A DNA stretch of 7,429 nucleotides from DASPWW01 sp050697195 (GTDB lineage: Bacteria > Actinomycetota > Thermoleophilia > Solirubrobacterales > 70-9). Positions 1 through 5,734 of the stretch are shown here, piece after piece. The translations under genes were made by a program, and so were the position numbers. The DNA is taken from positions 1 through 7,429 of the forward strand of contig JBOGZL010000383.1 of NCBI GenBank assembly GCA_050697195.1. Reading direction: 5' to 3'. The notes below the pieces were generated by a model. The model worked only from the letters and a program-made list of their open reading frames with translations, was not told the origin of the DNA and ran no database searches. Position 1 is the first letter of the stretch. Every line of letters begins with the position of its first letter.

Positions 1-11
1 CGGTCGGGTGC

Positions 12-1811
12 ATGCGTCGGTGTTCGCCGCCTCAGGCGAGTTTCCGGTCAAACGTTGTGAGACAGGGCACTAGGCGGGCCGTCCCGCCGGCCGCCGTCCT
101 CGCGCTCGTCGCGGGGGCGCTCATCGCGATCGCGGCCGCGGCGACGATCGCGCTTCCGGGAGCCGATCGGGCGGAGGCGAAGAAAAAGAAAGGGCAGCGG
201 CCGAACGTCGTCGTCGTGATGAGCGACGACCAGACCGTCGAGTCGATGCGCGCGATGGGCAACGTCAACTCGCGTCTGGCGCAGTTCGGGACGACGTTCG
301 CGAACAGCTTCGTGAACCTGCCCGTGTGCTGTCCGTCGCGCGCCACCTTCCTCACCGGCCAGTACGCCCACAACCACGGCACGCTCACCAACGGACCGCC
401 CCAGGGGGGCTTCGGGAAGTTCCTCGCGGACCACGGCGGGAACATCCTCCCCGGGTGGCTCCAGGGCGACGGCTACTTCACCGCCCACGTCGGCAAGTAC
501 CTGAACGGCTACGGCAGCGGCGGGACCGAGACGCTGGTCCCGCCGGGCTGGAGCGAGTGGTACGCCGCGGCGCCAAACACCCAGAGCGTCTACGACTACA
601 CCCTGAACGAGAACGGCGCCCTCGTCGGCTACGGCACCGCGCCGACCGACTTCAAGCAGGACGTGATCACCTCGAAGGCGGTGAGCCTGATCAACGCCCG
701 CGCCCCGGCCACCCGGCCGTTCTTCCTCTCGGTCGCCTACACGGCGCCGCACAGCGGGGGCCCGAACCCCAACCCCAACCCGCCCGGGAACTGCCAGGGC
801 ACCGCGAAGCCGGCGCCGCGCCACGCGACCGCGTTCAACGGTGAGCCGCTGCCCCAACCGCCCAACTTCAGCGAGGCCGACGTCTCGGACAAGCCGCCCG
901 ACGTCGCCAACCTCGATCCGATCGCGCCCGCCGAGCGCAACACCATCGCGAGGCGCTACCGCTGCCGGATGGAGTCGATCCTCTCGGTCGACGAGGGCGT
1001 GAGCGCGATCGTCGACGCGCTCAAGGCGCAGCACGAGCTCGGCGAGACGCTGATCGTGTACACGTCCGACAACGGCTTCTTCCACGGCGAGCACCGGGTG
1101 AACAACGGCAAGCTCCGCCACTACGAGCCCTCGAGCCGGGTGCCCCTGGTGATGCGCGGGCCAGGCGTCCCCGAGGGCAAGACGGTGCGCGAGCTGGCCG
1201 TCAACGCCGACATCGCGAAGACGGTCCTCGACGCCACCGGTACCTCCCCCGGCCTGAACCAGGACGGGCGCTCGCTGATCGGGCTCGCGCAGGAGGCGAA
1301 GCGCGAGCGCGGCCGCGAGCTCCTGATCGAGACCACGACCTATACGGCGATCCGCAACGCCCGCTTCAAGTACGTCGAGCACCACGCCGGCCGCAGCGCC
1401 GGCGCGACCGAGCTCTACGACCTCGAGGCGGATCCGTTCGAGCTTCAGAGCCAGCACGCCAACCCCACCTACGCGTCGCTGAGGGCGCAGCTCGCCGCCC
1501 GGCTCGCCGCGCTTCGCGACTGCGCCGGCGATTCGTGTCGCACGAAGCCGAAGCTGAAGCTGAAGGTGGAGAAGAAGCGCGGATGCGCCCCGCGCGGCGC
1601 ACGAGCGCGGATCAAGGGCCGCGACACGAGGATCCTCGGCGACGTCAGCTTCACCGTCGACGGGAAGGGCGCGGGCAGCGACGGCAGCAAGCCGTTCAAG
1701 GAGAAGCTCGGAAAGCTGAAGCGGGGCCGCAAGTCGAAGGTCCGCGCCACCGCCGAGCTGACCGACGGGCGCCGGATCACGCTCGACAAGAAGGTCCGGG
1801 CGTGCCGCTGA
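12..1811 (+). CDS. Secreted type I sulfatase (arylsulfatase / N-acetylglucosamine-6-sulfatase-like)
   Basis: This 599-residue protein should hydrolyse sulfate esters outside the membrane; the substrate cannot be read from sequence. A basic N-terminus and hydrophobic stretch (about residues 24-48) end in AEA at 54-56, a plausible signal-peptidase site. The sulfatase core follows: metal ligands in SDDQ (D72, D73), the formylglycine motif CCPSRATFLTG with C106 as the residue to be oxidised, K161 in GKYLNGY, H247 in TAPH, and metal ligands D353-N354 in TSDNG. The core ends near the CAGDSC cysteine pair (504-509). A Lys/Arg-rich tail (about 511-599) looks like a beta-sandwich add-on with two further cysteines (C525, C598). 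Only 11 bases precede the ATG, so its ribosome site is not visible; an in-frame GTG at 57 is an alternative start that keeps the signal peptide. The family call is secure, the substrate unknown. No link to the Mo-enzyme genes is apparent. Confidence 0.93.
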   Translation: MRRCSPPQASFRSNVVRQGTRRAVPPAAVLALVAGALIAIAAAATIALPGADRAEAKKKKGQRPNVVVVMSDDQTVESMRAMGNVNSRLAQFGTTFANSFVNLPVCCPSRATFLTGQYAHNHGTLTNGPPQGGFGKFLADHGGNILPGWLQGDGYFTAHVGKYLNGYGSGGTETLVPPGWSEWYAAAPNTQSVYDYTLNENGALVGYGTAPTDFKQDVITSKAVSLINARAPATRPFFLSVAYTAPHSGGPNPNPNPPGNCQGTAKPAPRHATAFNGEPLPQPPNFSEADVSDKPPDVANLDPIAPAERNTIARRYRCRMESILSVDEGVSAIVDALKAQHELGETLIVYTSDNGFFHGEHRVNNGKLRHYEPSSRVPLVMRGPGVPEGKTVRELAVNADIAKTVLDATGTSPGLNQDGRSLIGLAQEAKRERGRELLIETTTYTAIRNARFKYVEHHAGRSAGATELYDLEADPFELQSQHANPTYASLRAQLAARLAALRDCAGDSCRTKPKLKLKVEKKRGCAPRGARARIKGRDTRILGDVSFTVDGKGAGSDGSKPFKEKLGKLKRGRKSKVRATAELTDGRRITLDKKVRACR

Positions 1812-1968
1812 GCGGTACAGCCGGCGCCATGTTTCTGGGTGCCTCGCGCCCGTTGCTGCGATGAGGCGGAACCGATCGGCTTTGGCCTCTGTGCCGCACC
1901 GGAACGAACCCGAGCGTCCCCTGGGGGGAGGAAATCAATCGCGTTGTCACGCGGACCCCCGACCAAGA

Positions 1969-2010
1969 GCAAGCGAGAAAGTAGGCGAAAGGCTCGCCGC
2001 TGCTCGCTGC
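1969..2010. other. Two-part stem-loop upstream of xdhC
   Basis: The outer stem is AGCGAG (1972-1977) with CTCGCT (2003-2008), extended by GC/GC across one bulged A. The inner stem is GGCGA (1984-1988) with TCGCC (1994-1998) around AAGGC. An internal loop of 6 and 4 bases separates them. No T-run follows, so it is not a typical intrinsic terminator. It lies upstream of the candidate promoter, so it could be a structured 3' end of the sulfatase transcript. No known RNA family is recognised, and GC-rich DNA yields such stems by chance. Confidence 0.3.
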
Positions 2011-2034
2011 CCAGCTGACCTGTTCCCGCTCCCG

Positions 2035-2040
2035 CATAAT
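2035..2040 (+). promoter_or_regulatory. Candidate -10 element for the xdhC operon
   Basis: CATAAT matches TATAAT at five of six positions, in otherwise GC-rich sequence. No good -35 is present at 16-18 bp; the nearest resemblance is CTGACC at 2015-2020, only 14 bp away. Transcription would begin near 2047-2048, at the ATG of the 31-codon ORF, which is the geometry of a leaderless actinobacterial mRNA. Confidence 0.35.
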
Positions 2041-2047
2041 TGTGCGT

Positions 2048-2143
2048 ATGTGGTCTGTCGCAACCCGAGCCGGTCAGACCGTACCGGGCGCGCCGCGGCG
2101 CCATCGATCTCACCCTTGGGCAAATGTGGGGGCCCAGCTTTGA
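2048..2143 (+). CDS. Possible 31-codon upstream ORF coupled to xdhC
   Basis: The ORF starts ATG TGG TCT and ends at TGA 2141-2143, which overlaps the xdhC TTG as TTGA. The same TTGA overlap joins coxD and coxE. No Shine-Dalgarno sequence precedes the ATG, but the CATAAT element lies 7 bases upstream, so a leaderless start is possible. The peptide is basic and resembles no family I know. About 61% of its third codon positions are G or C, lower than I would expect for a gene here, so evidence for translation is only positional. It may be a coupling leader, the end of a lost gene, or chance. Confidence 0.25.
   Translation: MWSVATRAGQTVPGAPRRHRSHPWANVGAQL
2052..2080. repeat. Imperfect dyad upstream of xdhC
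   Basis: GGTCTG (2052-2057) and CAGACC (2075-2080) form inverted arms 17 bases apart. The right arm is part of the short palindrome GGTCAGACC (2072-2080), whose reverse complement GGTCTGACC occurs at 7220-7228 just before coxL. It sits just downstream of the candidate -10, a position suitable for an operator. No regulator is identified. Confidence 0.25.
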
Positions 2144-3303
2144 GCGCCCCGGGGGCGCCCCAGCTGGTGGCGGGGGACTGGCTCGCGGACGGCCGTCGGG
2201 TCGTTGCCGCGACGCTTGTCGAGAGGATCGGATCTGCACCGCTCGATCCGGGGGCGGAGATGCTGGTCGACGATCATGGCCGCATTGAGGGCTCGGTGAC
2301 AGGTGGATGTGTCGAAGGTGCCTTAGTTGAGGAAGCGCGCCGGATCCTCGACGGCGGGGAGTCGCGGCTCGTCACCTACGGGATCTCCGAAGAAGAGGCA
2401 GCGGGGGTCGGCCTGATGTGCGGAGGAACGGTGCACGTTTTCCTCCACGAGCTGGGCGAGGCCGCGCGCGAGCCCCTTGCGGAGACGCGGCGAGCGATCG
2501 CCGCCGGCCGGCCCGCCGCTCTGGCAACCCTTCTGGACGGCGAGGATGCCGGGGCAAAGCTCGCCGTTCTGGAAGACCGCGTTGCAGGCAGCCTCGCAAC
2601 GACCGAGCTGCTGGACCGCACGGTCGAGCGCGAGGCGCGCGGCCTAGTCGAGCAGGGCCTGTCGCTTGTTCGCCGCTATAGCGCAGCCGGCGAGGTGATG
2701 GGGGCAGAGCTTCGTGTCTACATCCAGGCGTTCGCGAGCCCACCGTCCATGGTCATCTTTGGGGCGATCGATTTCTCCGCGGCGGTGGCACGCCTTGGCC
2801 GCGAGCTCGGCTTCGCCGTGACTATCTGCGACGCTAGAGCGCCGTTCGTAGAGAGCCCGCGCTTCAGCGAGACCGCCGAGGTGGTCGTTGATTGGCCGGA
2901 CCGCCACCTTGAGGGGCGCGAGCTAGGGCCGCGCGATGTCGTTCTTGTCTTCACTCACGACCCGAAGTTCGATCAGCCGGCGCTCGTTTCGGCGCTTCGC
3001 AGCGGTGCTGGCTATGTCGGCGCGCTCGGCAGCCGTCGTACGCACGCTCACCGCATCGAGCGACTTCGGGCGGCCGGCGTCGCGGAGGAGATGCTCAAAC
3101 GCGTTCACGCCCCCTGCGGGCTAGACATCGGTGCCCGCACCCCTGCCGAGACCGCGGTCTCGATCCTTGCGGAGGTGATCGCAGTGCGGACACGCCGCAG
3201 CGGCGCCAGCCTGCGCGAAACGTCCGGACCGATCCATCCCCGCGGAGGCGAGCACGAGGCCGCCGCGACTCCCACCGCCGGCGCTCGCGAGCCGCCACCA
3301 TGA
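2140..3303 (+). CDS. xdhC: XdhC/CoxF family Mo-cofactor insertion protein
   Basis: XdhC-family proteins bind molybdenum cofactor and deliver it to molybdenum hydroxylases; in CO dehydrogenase clusters the member is called CoxF or CoxI. The 387-residue product has the N-terminal XdhC/CoxI domain, with GRRVVAATLVERIGSAP (about 18-34), GSVTGGCVEGA (51-61) and GLMCGG (91-96). A Rossmann-type C-terminal domain follows, with VIFGAIDFSAA (205-215), VVVDWP (248-253), YVGALGSRRTH (292-302) and GLDIGARTPAETAVSILAE (327-345). A Pro/Ala-rich tail ends it. I chose TTG 2140 because it aligns residue for residue with the ATG of the second xdhC remnant at 3379: both have Ser at position 2, Gln at 8 and Trp-Leu at 14-15. 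GTG 2167 is an alternative. No good Shine-Dalgarno sequence is visible, and the hairpin at 2144-2158 follows the start at once. A rare TTA leucine codon occurs at 2323. Confidence 0.92.
   Translation: MSAPGAPQLVAGDWLADGRRVVAATLVERIGSAPLDPGAEMLVDDHGRIEGSVTGGCVEGALVEEARRILDGGESRLVTYGISEEEAAGVGLMCGGTVHVFLHELGEAAREPLAETRRAIAAGRPAALATLLDGEDAGAKLAVLEDRVAGSLATTELLDRTVEREARGLVEQGLSLVRRYSAAGEVMGAELRVYIQAFASPPSMVIFGAIDFSAAVARLGRELGFAVTICDARAPFVESPRFSETAEVVVDWPDRHLEGRELGPRDVVLVFTHDPKFDQPALVSALRSGAGYVGALGSRRTHAHRIERLRAAGVAEEMLKRVHAPCGLDIGARTPAETAVSILAEVIAVRTRRSGASLRETSGPIHPRGGEHEAAATPTAGAREPPP
2144..2158. repeat. GC palindrome directly after the xdhC start
   Basis: GCGCCCC (2144-2150) and GGGGCGC (2152-2158) are perfect inverted arms around one G. 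In RNA this folds as a GCGCC/GGCGC stem with a CCGGG loop, covering codons 2-7 of xdhC. Structure so close to a TTG start would slow initiation unless ribosomes arrive by coupling. A direct repeat CCCAGCT flanks it (2133-2139 and 2159-2165). Confidence 0.4.
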
Positions 3304-3368
3304 TCGGCGGCCTCGTTCTCGCGGCCGGGGAGGGAAGGAGGTTCGGCGGGCGGCGAGCGGGGGGATAA
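3300..3368 (+). pseudogene. Remnant of a second mocA-like cytidylyltransferase gene (5' end only)
   Basis: The 22-codon ORF overlaps the xdhC stop as ATGA and encodes MIGGLVLAAGEGRRFGG followed by a few Gly/Arg/Ala residues and TAA. The first 17 residues are the nucleotide-binding start of MocA/MobA-type NTP transferases (LAAGxSxRFGxxK), seen also in the intact mocA at 6291 (MLAGVILAAGRSRRFGEPK). The Lys of the motif and everything after it are missing; an intact family member has about 200 residues. I read this as the 5' stub of a deleted operon gene that once followed xdhC with translational coupling. It cannot encode an enzyme. The similarity is short but matches a highly specific motif at its proper N-terminal place. 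Confidence 0.75.
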
Positions 3369-3554
3369 CCTCGTAGGTATGAGCGGATCCTGGTACTCGC
3401 AGGCAATCGCGAGCGAGTGGCTCGAACAGGGGCGCAGGGTGATCGCATCCACCCTATCCAGGTGCTGAGATGCTCGTTCGAGGAGGCGCAGCAAGTACTG
3501 GCCGGCGAGGGGCCGCGGAGCGTTCAGTACGGGGTTTCCGGCGAGGAAGCCGCC

Positions 3555-3579
3555 GAACTCGGGGGGCGAGGAACTCGGG
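3555..3579. repeat. Short direct repeat at the decayed end of xdhC2
   Basis: GAACTCGGG occurs at 3555-3563 and 3571-3579, a 16-base period, just where similarity of the remnant to XdhC stops. Such repeats are typical scars of slippage or deletion, but the pair is short. Confidence 0.5.
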
Positions 3580-3585
3580 CCTCTT

Positions 3586-3593
3586 GGTGAGGT
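3586..3593 (+). promoter_or_regulatory. Ribosome binding site of coxD
   Basis: GGTGAGGT contains GAGGT (3589-3593), six bases before ATG 3600, so the start of coxD is well supported. It lies at the very end of the xdhC2 remnant, meaning the deletions stopped short of the signal coxD needs. Confidence 0.65.
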
Positions 3594-3599
3594 AGCCCG

Positions 3600-4514
3600 A
3601 TGGCGCTGCGCCGCGAAGAGGTTGCGGATCGGCTCCGCGACGAGGCGGGATACCTGGCCGACCGCGGACTGGCAACTGTGATCGCGGTCGCCCTCGCGCT
3701 TCGCAAGCCACTGCTGCTTGAGGGCGAGGCCGGCGTGGGCAAGACGGAATGCGCGAAGGCGATCGCCGACATCCTCGATCGACGCCTGATCCGACTCCAA
3801 TGCTACGAGGGAATCGACATCGCGAACGCGCTGTACGACTGGAACTACGCGCGTCAGATGCTCTACATCCGCACCCTCGAGGCCGCTGATGCGGTCGACC
3901 CCGGCGCGGTCAAGGATGTGTTCGGGCCAGAGTTCCTGTCCCGACGTCCGCTTCTCGAGGCCATCGAGCATGACGATCCGGCTGCGCCCGTTCTGCTGAT
4001 CGACGAGATCGACCGAGCCGACGACGAGTTCGAGGCATTCCTGCTCGAACTGCTCGCCGACTTCCAGGTGACGATCCCCGAAATCGGCACGGTTCGCGCG
4101 GACGAGCCGCCGATCGTCGTCCTGACATCGAACCGCACCCGCGAGCTCCACGATGCTCTGAAGCGCCGCTGCCTGTACCACTGGATCGGTTACCCGAGCG
4201 TCGGGCGCGAGGTGGCGATCGTCCACCTACGGCTTGCCGACGTTCCGGACCGCCTCGCTCGCGAGGCGGTTTGTCTCGTCGCAAGCCTCAGAGGGCTCGA
4301 CCTCTTCAAGGCACCTGGAACCGCCGAGACGCTCGACTGGATCCAGGCTCTGCTCTCGCTTCGAGAGAACGAGCTCCACCCCTCGCTGATCGACGACACG
4401 ATCGGCAGCCTGCTCAAGCACTACGAGGACATAGACCGGGTCCGGGAGCGGGGGTTGGACGAGCTCCTGCCTGAAGCAAGGCACCGGGCCACGGGGCGTA
4501 TGGAGCGCGGTTGA
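3600..4514 (+). CDS. coxD: CoxD-type MoxR AAA+ ATPase, Mo-enzyme maturation
   Basis: CoxD is the AAA+ ATPase which, in the CO dehydrogenase system, acts on apo-enzyme after cofactor insertion to complete the sulfur- and copper-containing active site. The 304-residue protein shows Walker A GEAGVGKT (42-49), the CoxD-typical QCYEGID segment (67-73) with LYDWNYARQ (78-86), Walker B VLLIDEID (131-138), sensor-1 in VLTSNRTREL (N178) and the arginine pair R189-R190 in LKRRC. Length and motif spacing fit an intact MoxR/CoxD protein. The start is supported by GAGGT six bases upstream. The stop overlaps the coxE start by four bases (TTGA), so the two are translationally coupled, as expected for an AAA+/VWA partner pair. 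It is separated from xdhC only by the two remnants, so all are probably one operon. Generic MoxR chaperones are the alternative, but the partner genes favour CoxD. Confidence 0.93.
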   Translation: MALRREEVADRLRDEAGYLADRGLATVIAVALALRKPLLLEGEAGVGKTECAKAIADILDRRLIRLQCYEGIDIANALYDWNYARQMLYIRTLEAADAVDPGAVKDVFGPEFLSRRPLLEAIEHDDPAAPVLLIDEIDRADDEFEAFLLELLADFQVTIPEIGTVRADEPPIVVLTSNRTRELHDALKRRCLYHWIGYPSVGREVAIVHLRLADVPDRLAREAVCLVASLRGLDLFKAPGTAETLDWIQALLSLRENELHPSLIDDTIGSLLKHYEDIDRVRERGLDELLPEARHRATGRMERG

Positions 4515-5734
4515 GCCGCGGCCCTGGCGACACGCTGGTCCGCAAGCTCGTGGGCTTCGGGCGCGTGCTCCGCGAGGACGGCGTGGAGATCGGGCCCGGA
4601 AGGATTCAGGATGCCTTCAGGGCGCTCGACGTGGTCGGCATCGGCTCCTCTCGGGACGTCTACTGGGCGTTGCGGTGCACGCTCATCGCCCGTCGGGAGG
4701 ACATCGATGCGTTCAGCGAGGCGTTCGCCTGGTTCTGGACCCCGCCCGGCGTGCGGGACCAGGAGCCGGACGAAGAGGAGCTGGAAGACGGGGACCGGGT
4801 TCGCTCTCCGGCAGTGTCCACTCGGTACGAGGCGAGTGCGGCGGCGGCCGCAGAGTGCCCCGGCGGAGATCGCGCGGCCCCCGAGCGCGGCATGGCAGCA
4901 TCCAGCCTGGAGCGGCTGCGGCACATGGACTTCGTGGAGTACGGCCCGGACGATCTACGGGTCGCCCGGGAGGCCGTGCAGCAGATAGCGCGCGCCATGC
5001 CGAAGCGCAGGTCCCGCCGCATGGAGACGGCGCATCAGGGCACCAGCATTGACAAGCGCCGGACTCTGCGCAGCGCGATGAGGACGGCGGGCCATCCCCT
5101 GGAACGGTGGTGGAAGCAGCCCCGCCTGGTCCCGCGTAAGCTCGTCTTCCTCCTCGACATCTCTGGCTCCATGGAGCCATACGCCCGGGCGGTCGTGATG
5201 TTCCTCCAGGTGGCTGTCCGCTCGGGCCGCAGGGTCGAGGCCTTCACGTTCGGGACCCGGCTGACGAGGATCACCCGCGAGCTCTCCGGTCAAGACCCGG
5301 ATCGGGCCCTTCGAGCCGCGGCCCGAGCTGTCCCCGATTGGGCCGGCGGTACTCAAATAGGCGAGAACCTCGCGGCCTTCAACGACCTGGGGTCACGAAC
5401 GGGGACGGGCCGGGGTGCGGTCCTCGTGATCGTGTCCGACGGATGGGAGCGGGGCGACCCGAAGGTGCTTTCTCGCGAGATGGCCCGGGCCTACCGCCTG
5501 GCGCACACGACGATCTGGGTCAACCCGGCTGCCGGACAACCCGGATATGAGCCGATCGCCCGTGGGATGGCTGCGGCGATGGAGCATGTGGACGTGTTTC
5601 TGCCGGGTCACGACCTGCAAAGCCTCGAGACGCTTGCCGGAACGCTCGAGTCGCTCCCCGCCGTCCGCCACCAGGCGCGGGCGCATTCTCAGGGGCGCGC
5701 CGGACGGGCCCGATCGATCCAACGCTCGATCTGA
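4511..5734 (+). CDS. coxE: CoxE-type VWA-domain protein, partner of CoxD
   Basis: CoxE proteins work with CoxD in maturation of CO dehydrogenase-type enzymes, probably by linking the ATPase to its protein client through a metal-dependent VWA domain. The 407-residue product has an N-terminal helical part (1-80, with YWALRCTLIARREDIDAF), an acidic, Ala-rich low-complexity linker (about 82-130), a basic stretch before the domain (DKRRTLRSAMR, 181-191), and a complete VWA domain from about 209. MIDAS residues are visible: DISGS (216-220), T281 in GGTQIG and D310 in VSDGWERGD. The start is TTG within the TTGA overlap with coxD. No independent promoter is apparent. The last 15 codons (5689-5734) overlap the 3' end of mocA on the other strand, leaving no room for a conventional terminator. 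Function is inferred from family and context; the MIDAS looks intact. Confidence 0.92.
   Translation: MSRGPGDTLVRKLVGFGRVLREDGVEIGPGRIQDAFRALDVVGIGSSRDVYWALRCTLIARREDIDAFSEAFAWFWTPPGVRDQEPDEEELEDGDRVRSPAVSTRYEASAAAAAECPGGDRAAPERGMAASSLERLRHMDFVEYGPDDLRVAREAVQQIARAMPKRRSRRMETAHQGTSIDKRRTLRSAMRTAGHPLERWWKQPRLVPRKLVFLLDISGSMEPYARAVVMFLQVAVRSGRRVEAFTFGTRLTRITRELSGQDPDRALRAAARAVPDWAGGTQIGENLAAFNDLGSRTGTGRGAVLVIVSDGWERGDPKVLSREMARAYRLAHTTIWVNPAAGQPGYEPIARGMAAAMEHVDVFLPGHDLQSLETLAGTLESLPAVRHQARAHSQGRAGRARSIQRSI

Larger units (their letters stand above)
1812..2139. other. Intergenic region between sulfatase and xdhC
   Basis: This 328-base stretch has no convincing long gene. The xdhC frame stays open back to an ATG at 1861, but that extension is Arg/Pro/Ser-rich and has no family resemblance, so I read it as non-coding. 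The region holds a two-part stem-loop (1969-2010), a -10-like CATAAT (2035-2040), a 31-codon ORF (2048-2143) and an imperfect dyad (2052-2080). A purine-rich GGGGGGAGGA tract at 1923-1932 resembles a ribosome site but has no suitable start behind it. I see no clear sulfatase terminator: GGCGCC/GGTGCC at 1823-1843 can pair over a 9-base loop, but no T-run follows. Confidence 0.6.
3379..3598 (+). pseudogene. Remnant of a second xdhC gene with several internal deletions
   Basis: Three consecutive pieces match intact XdhC in order. Piece 1 (3379-3456, from ATG) includes SEWLEQGRRVIASTL, aligned with GDWLADGRRVVAATL. Piece 2 (about 3458-3478, another frame) encodes GAEMLV, identical to residues 39-43 and the neighbouring valine of XdhC. 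Piece 3 (about 3480-3563, another frame) encodes EEAQQVLAGEGPRSVQYG then VSGEEAAELG, aligned with EEARRILDGGESRLVTYG and ISEEEAAGVG. Missing between them are about 10 codons (the GSAP motif), about 20 codons (GSVTGGCVEGA), and everything from GLMCGG on. A last ELGPLGEVAR-like stretch runs into the coxD ribosome site. As it stands the first ORF ends at TGA after 29 codons. The remnant is clearly diverged from the neighbouring xdhC, so it was a distinct paralogue (coxF/coxI-type pair) and not a fresh tandem copy. Confidence 0.8.

Noticed and set aside
12..90. Twin-arginine signal in the sulfatase
   Set aside because: TRRAVPP has two arginines before the hydrophobic part but lacks the rest of the Tat consensus; an ordinary Sec signal explains it as well.
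768..784. Short CCCCAA tandem repeat
   Set aside because: Only about two and a half units, inside the coding sequence, encoding Asn-Pro repeats in a loop of the sulfatase; no sign of a real repeat array.
48..1457. A 469-codon open frame on the minus strand opposite the sulfatase
   Set aside because: Its product is a Val/Arg/Gly/Asp mixture with no motif, as expected for the mirror frame of a GC-rich gene; the plus strand carries all sulfatase motifs.
1823..1843. Terminator after the sulfatase (GGCGCC/GGTGCC)
   Set aside because: Six pairs including one G-T, a 9-base loop and no T-run; too weak for an intrinsic terminator.
1861..2139. Start of xdhC at ATG 1861, giving a 93-residue N-terminal extension
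   Set aside because: The extension has no XdhC similarity and an uneven composition, and alignment with the xdhC2 remnant places the start at 2140.
3105..4226. A 373-codon minus-strand open frame spanning xdhC end, the remnants and coxD
   Set aside because: It runs antisense to two well-recognised proteins and shows no family features; its length comes from GC-rich codon bias.
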